Part shown: one piece after another, positions 6,379 through 8,308 of the stretch | How positions within the stretch are numbered: the stretch's first letter is position 1 | Layout of the letters: each line of letters opens with the position of its first letter | Origin: Alphaproteobacteria bacterium | Lineage (GTDB): Bacteria > Pseudomonadota > Alphaproteobacteria > Sphingomonadales > SMXR01 | Length of the DNA: 8,308 nucleotides | NCBI GenBank assembly: GCA_004356215.1 | Contig: SMXR01000083.1 | Location: forward strand, 1 to 8,308 | Direction: 5' to 3' | Program-made: the position numbers and the translations under genes | The notes under the pieces: generated by a model | Database searches by the model: none | The model's input: the letters and a program-made list of their open reading frames with translations, nothing else | Told to the model about the DNA's origin: nothing

Positions 6379-7083
6379 CTAATCCTCCCCGCGCTGGCGT
6401 ATCGTCCGTTGTTCGATACGCTTTTCGTGTTTGGCCTTGATGATACGCTGGATATATATGCCGGGTGTATGAATGCAATCCGGGTCAAGTTCGCCAACCT
6501 TGACCAACTCCTCGACCTCAACCACAGTTACCGTTCCTGCGGTGGCCATCATCGGGTTAAAATTTCGCGCGGTCTTGCGAAACATAAGGTTGCCTTCGGT
6601 ATCGCCCTTCCACGCCTTGATCAGTGAAAGATCGGCGACCAATCCGGTTTCCATAATATAGCTTTCGCCACCAAACTCTTTCTCTTCTTTACCTTCTGCA
6701 ATCAAAGTGCCAACCCCGGTTTTGGTATAAAAACCGGGAATACCCGCCCCGCCGGCACGGATCCGTTCGGCAAGCGTTCCTTGCGGGTTAAATTCCAGAT
6801 CAAGTTCACCGGATAAATATTGGGTTTCAAAGGTTTTGTTTTCGCCAACGTAGGAGGAAATCATTTTTTTTATTTGCCGGGTTTGCAGCAAAAATCCTAA
6901 ACCGAAATCATCAACCCCGGCATTGTTGCTGATAACTGTCAGGTCTTTTGCCCCCGAATCCCGAAGCGCCGTGATTAAATTTTCCGGGATGCCGCAAAGG
7001 CCGAAGCCGCCTGCCATGATGGTCATGCCATCAAAAGTAAGTCCCTCTAGCGCGTCAGCTGCATTTTTGTAAACCTTGTCCAT
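6379..7083 (-). CDS. scoA: Succinyl-CoA:3-ketoacid CoA-transferase subunit A
   Basis: This is the alpha subunit of the same enzyme as scoB; together they activate acetoacetate to acetoacetyl-CoA in ketone-body or polyhydroxybutyrate metabolism. It is 234 aa, the usual length. Diagnostic segments are AGGFGLCGIPENL (24-36, the CoA-binding glycine motif), SNNAGVDDFGLG, SYVGENK, GTLAERIRAGGAGIPGFYT, FRKTARNFNPMMA and a C-terminal GELDPDCIHTPGIYIQRI. These closely resemble the bacterial SCOT A subunit such as that of Helicobacter. AAAGG (plus-strand 7090-7094) is 6 bases upstream of ATG 7083. The stop is TAG. It is the first gene of the scoA-scoB-permease operon and is divergent from the methyltransferase gene. 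Confidence 0.95.
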   Translation of the reverse strand: MDKVYKNAADALEGLTFDGMTIMAGGFGLCGIPENLITALRDSGAKDLTVISNNAGVDDFGLGFLLQTRQIKKMISSYVGENKTFETQYLSGELDLEFNPQGTLAERIRAGGAGIPGFYTKTGVGTLIAEGKEEKEFGGESYIMETGLVADLSLIKAWKGDTEGNLMFRKTARNFNPMMATAGTVTVVEVEELVKVGELDPDCIHTPGIYIQRIIKAKHEKRIEQRTIRQRGED

Positions 7084-7190
7084 GCACGCCCTTTCAGCCT
7101 TTTCTTATGATTTAGGGTTTAAGCGGAACAATTTCCGGGGTCAAGGGCAAGGGTTACGGTTTACAAAGACCAGAACACTGGTTTACAAAG
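7066..7190. repeat. Three copies of GGTTTACAAA around the scoA/methyltransferase divergent region
   Basis: Two 11-base direct copies of GGTTTACAAAG lie at 7158-7168 and 7180-7190, spaced 22 bp start to start, about two helical turns. A third copy of the 10-base core is inverted at 7066-7075, in the first codons of scoA (Val-Tyr-Lys). Between the direct copies is a small inverted repeat, ACCAG (7169-7173) and CTGGT (7178-7182). A second small dyad, CGGAA/TTCCG, is at 7124-7137. The arrangement fits operator sites for a scoA or methyltransferase regulator, but no regulator gene is present. Confidence 0.4.
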
Positions 7191-7216
7191 TTTTTGAAAT
7201 TTTTTTGAGGATTGCC

Positions 7217-7753
7217 ATGCGTGGCTATTTTTCCATTGGTATCGAAGGGGTCAGTAAGGCGGGTAATATGGGTAATCTTATTCGCACCGCTCATGGGTTT
7301 GGTGCGGCGTTTGTTTTTACTATCTCTCAAAAAATGAAATCAAAAGATGCCATGGCTTTGGCTCAGGAGATTAGTGACACCAGTAAAACCCCGGATCATA
7401 TTCCTTACTATGAATTTGATCGGGTGGAAGATTTACTCCTCCCCAAAGGTTGCTAGCTGGTTGGGGTGGAAATAACCGACGATGCTTTGGAAATGCCTTC
7501 GTTTCGGCATCCTTTGAAAGCGGCCTATATTTTGGGGTCTGAAATGTTTTCGGTTTCCGCAAAAACCTTGAAAAAATGTGATTATGTGATCAAAATTCCG
7601 ACAAAGTTTTCGCTCAACGTGGCAACCGCTGGTGCCATTGTTATGTATGACCGGCTATTATGTTATGGAAAATTCCGCGCCCGTCCTGTAACACCATCGG
7701 GCAAAGCGCCGGAGGTGGCGCACCATGTGCGGGGAATGCCGCGACAGCGTTAA
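7217..7753 (+). pseudogene. SpoU/TrmH-type RNA 2'-O-methyltransferase interrupted by in-frame TAG
   Basis: SPOUT-family methyltransferases of this type methylate ribose 2'-OH in tRNA or rRNA using S-adenosylmethionine. ATG 7217 (MRGYFSIGIEGVSK) follows a good TGAGGA site. Motif 1 (NMGNLIRTA, 17-25) is present, then TAG at 7454-7456 ends the protein at 79 aa. The same frame continues without any shift as LVGVE, SFRHP (95-99), the LGSE motif 2 region (106-109) and motif 3 IPTKFSLNVATAGAIVMYDR (127-146) to TAA at 7751. Readthrough would give about 178 residues, a normal length. The expected residue after LPKGC in relatives is commonly Gln, so a single CAG-to-TAG change would explain it. The truncated product lacks the cofactor-binding knot. 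Alternatives are a sequencing error, a recent null mutation, or reinitiation at GTG 7466, which has no good ribosome site. Confidence 0.85.
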
Positions 7754-7774
7754 ATAAAAAGTAAAAGGAAGAAA

Positions 7775-8302
7775 ATGACAAAATTACACTTTAGTCTAGT
7801 TAAAGGCGCCCTTCTGCTTGGTTTTTTTGTCGCCGGGTTCTCTGTCCCCGCCAATGCCGAACGCCGGGAAATTCTGGGCAGTTTTCGCAATTGGGACGCG
7901 GTATTGATTGAGCGTGATAATGGCGAAAAGCATTGCATGATGATTTCCATGCCAAAAGATTCGCAGCCAGCGAATGTAAACCATGGCGAGGTTTATATGA
8001 CCGTTACCCACCGCCCCCGGCGGCAGGTGCGCGACCAAATTAATTTCGTTACCGGCTATGACTTAAGGGTTGGCTCAGAAGCCACCGCCACCATTTCAAA
8101 CACCCGTTATAATATGTTTGTTGAGGGCCGCGATGCCTGGCATTACACCCAAGCCGATGACACCCGTATGACCGCTTCCATGAAACGCGGCAATACTCTT
8201 GTTATGCGGGCCACTTCAGCGCGCGGCACCAATACTTCATACCGGTTTTCGCTTGCCGGATTTACCGCCGCCTATAACGCTATATCGGCTGCGTGCGCCT
8301 GA
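7775..8302 (+). CDS. Invasion-associated locus B (IalB) family periplasmic protein
   Basis: This is a small exported protein of the alphaproteobacterial IalB family, 175 aa. A signal peptide is clear: MTKLHFSLVK, a hydrophobic core at 11-24, then PANA with cleavage after Ala28. The mature part shows the family pattern: FRNWDAVLIE near the start, a mid-domain GYDLRVGSEATATI, GRDAWHY, and a C-terminal FSLAGFTAAYNAISAAC. Cys54 and Cys174 could form a disulfide. AAGGA (7765-7769) precedes ATG 7775. It begins 21 bases after the methyltransferase frame ends, so the two are probably one transcript. The biochemical role of the family is unknown; the name comes from Bartonella entry into red cells and does not imply pathogenicity here. 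The gene ends in TGA, 6 bases before the window edge. Confidence 0.9.
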   Translation: MTKLHFSLVKGALLLGFFVAGFSVPANAERREILGSFRNWDAVLIERDNGEKHCMMISMPKDSQPANVNHGEVYMTVTHRPRRQVRDQINFVTGYDLRVGSEATATISNTRYNMFVEGRDAWHYTQADDTRMTASMKRGNTLVMRATSARGTNTSYRFSLAGFTAAYNAISAACA

Positions 8303-8308
8303 TATGTC

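Noticed and set aside
6088..6627. A 179-codon plus-strand open frame.
   Set aside because: It is antisense to scoB and scoA, which have full family motifs; the frame itself shows no recognisable domain.
7076..7216. Upstream extension of the methyltransferase frame to TTG 7076.
   Set aside because: It would overlap the scoA start, contains the repeat region, shows no family similarity, and ATG 7217 has a good ribosome site and the conserved MRGYF start.
7454..7456. General reassignment of TAG to an amino acid in this organism.
   Set aside because: TAG is the natural end of thpR, the DinB-family gene and scoA in this window, each at the expected family length.
7217..7753. A frameshift in the methyltransferase gene.
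   Set aside because: Both halves are in the same frame (7457 continues directly after 7456); the only lesion is the TAG codon.

Overview
The window looks like ordinary chromosome from an alphaproteobacterium. The clearest markers are an IalB-family periplasmic protein and an alphaproteobacterial-type SpoU/TrmH methyltransferase with SFRHP and IPTKF motifs. Moderate GC with many A/T runs, mixed with GC-rich codons, suggests an environmental or marine Rhodospirillales-like lineage. That placement is inference. I see no RNA gene, mobile element, CRISPR array or phage signal, and genes are tightly packed, so no stretch over 300 bases lacks a gene.

Layout from left to right. (1) 1-513, minus: the N-terminal 171 codons of a YbbA/LolD-type ABC ATPase, cut by the window edge and divergent from a TesA-type GDSL lipase/thioesterase (641-1276, plus). 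This is the ybbA/tesA arrangement known from E. coli. (2) thpR, an RNA 2',3'-cyclic phosphodiesterase (1304-1849, plus), overlaps the end of a convergent three-gene minus-strand operon. (3) That operon, in transcription order, is a DinB-family protein (3723-3211), a low-molecular-weight phosphatase (3209-2709) and a fructosamine-kinase family protein (2712-1843). The joints are a 1-nt gap and an ATGA overlap. (4) Divergent from it are a CobB-type sirtuin (3788-4501) and a pterin-4a-carbinolamine dehydratase (4512-4811). (5) Another minus-strand operon runs scoA (7083-6379), scoB (6375-5725) and an EamA/DMT permease (5696-4815). (6) On the right, plus strand, are a SpoU/TrmH methyltransferase gene interrupted by an in-frame TAG (7217-7753) and an ialB-like gene (7775-8302).

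The most coherent functional story is the dinB/phosphatase/fructosamine-kinase operon. Family knowledge points to removal of sugar adducts (ketosamines) from protein lysines, and the neighbouring sirtuin also acts on modified lysines. The scoAB pair moves CoA from succinyl-CoA to acetoacetate in ketone-body and polyhydroxybutyrate metabolism.

The items most worth a second look are the amber codon in the methyltransferase, the deglycation operon with its DinB partner, and a GGTTTACAAA element repeated three times around the scoA/methyltransferase divergent region. I do not see strong evidence for a wholly new defence or mobile system here.
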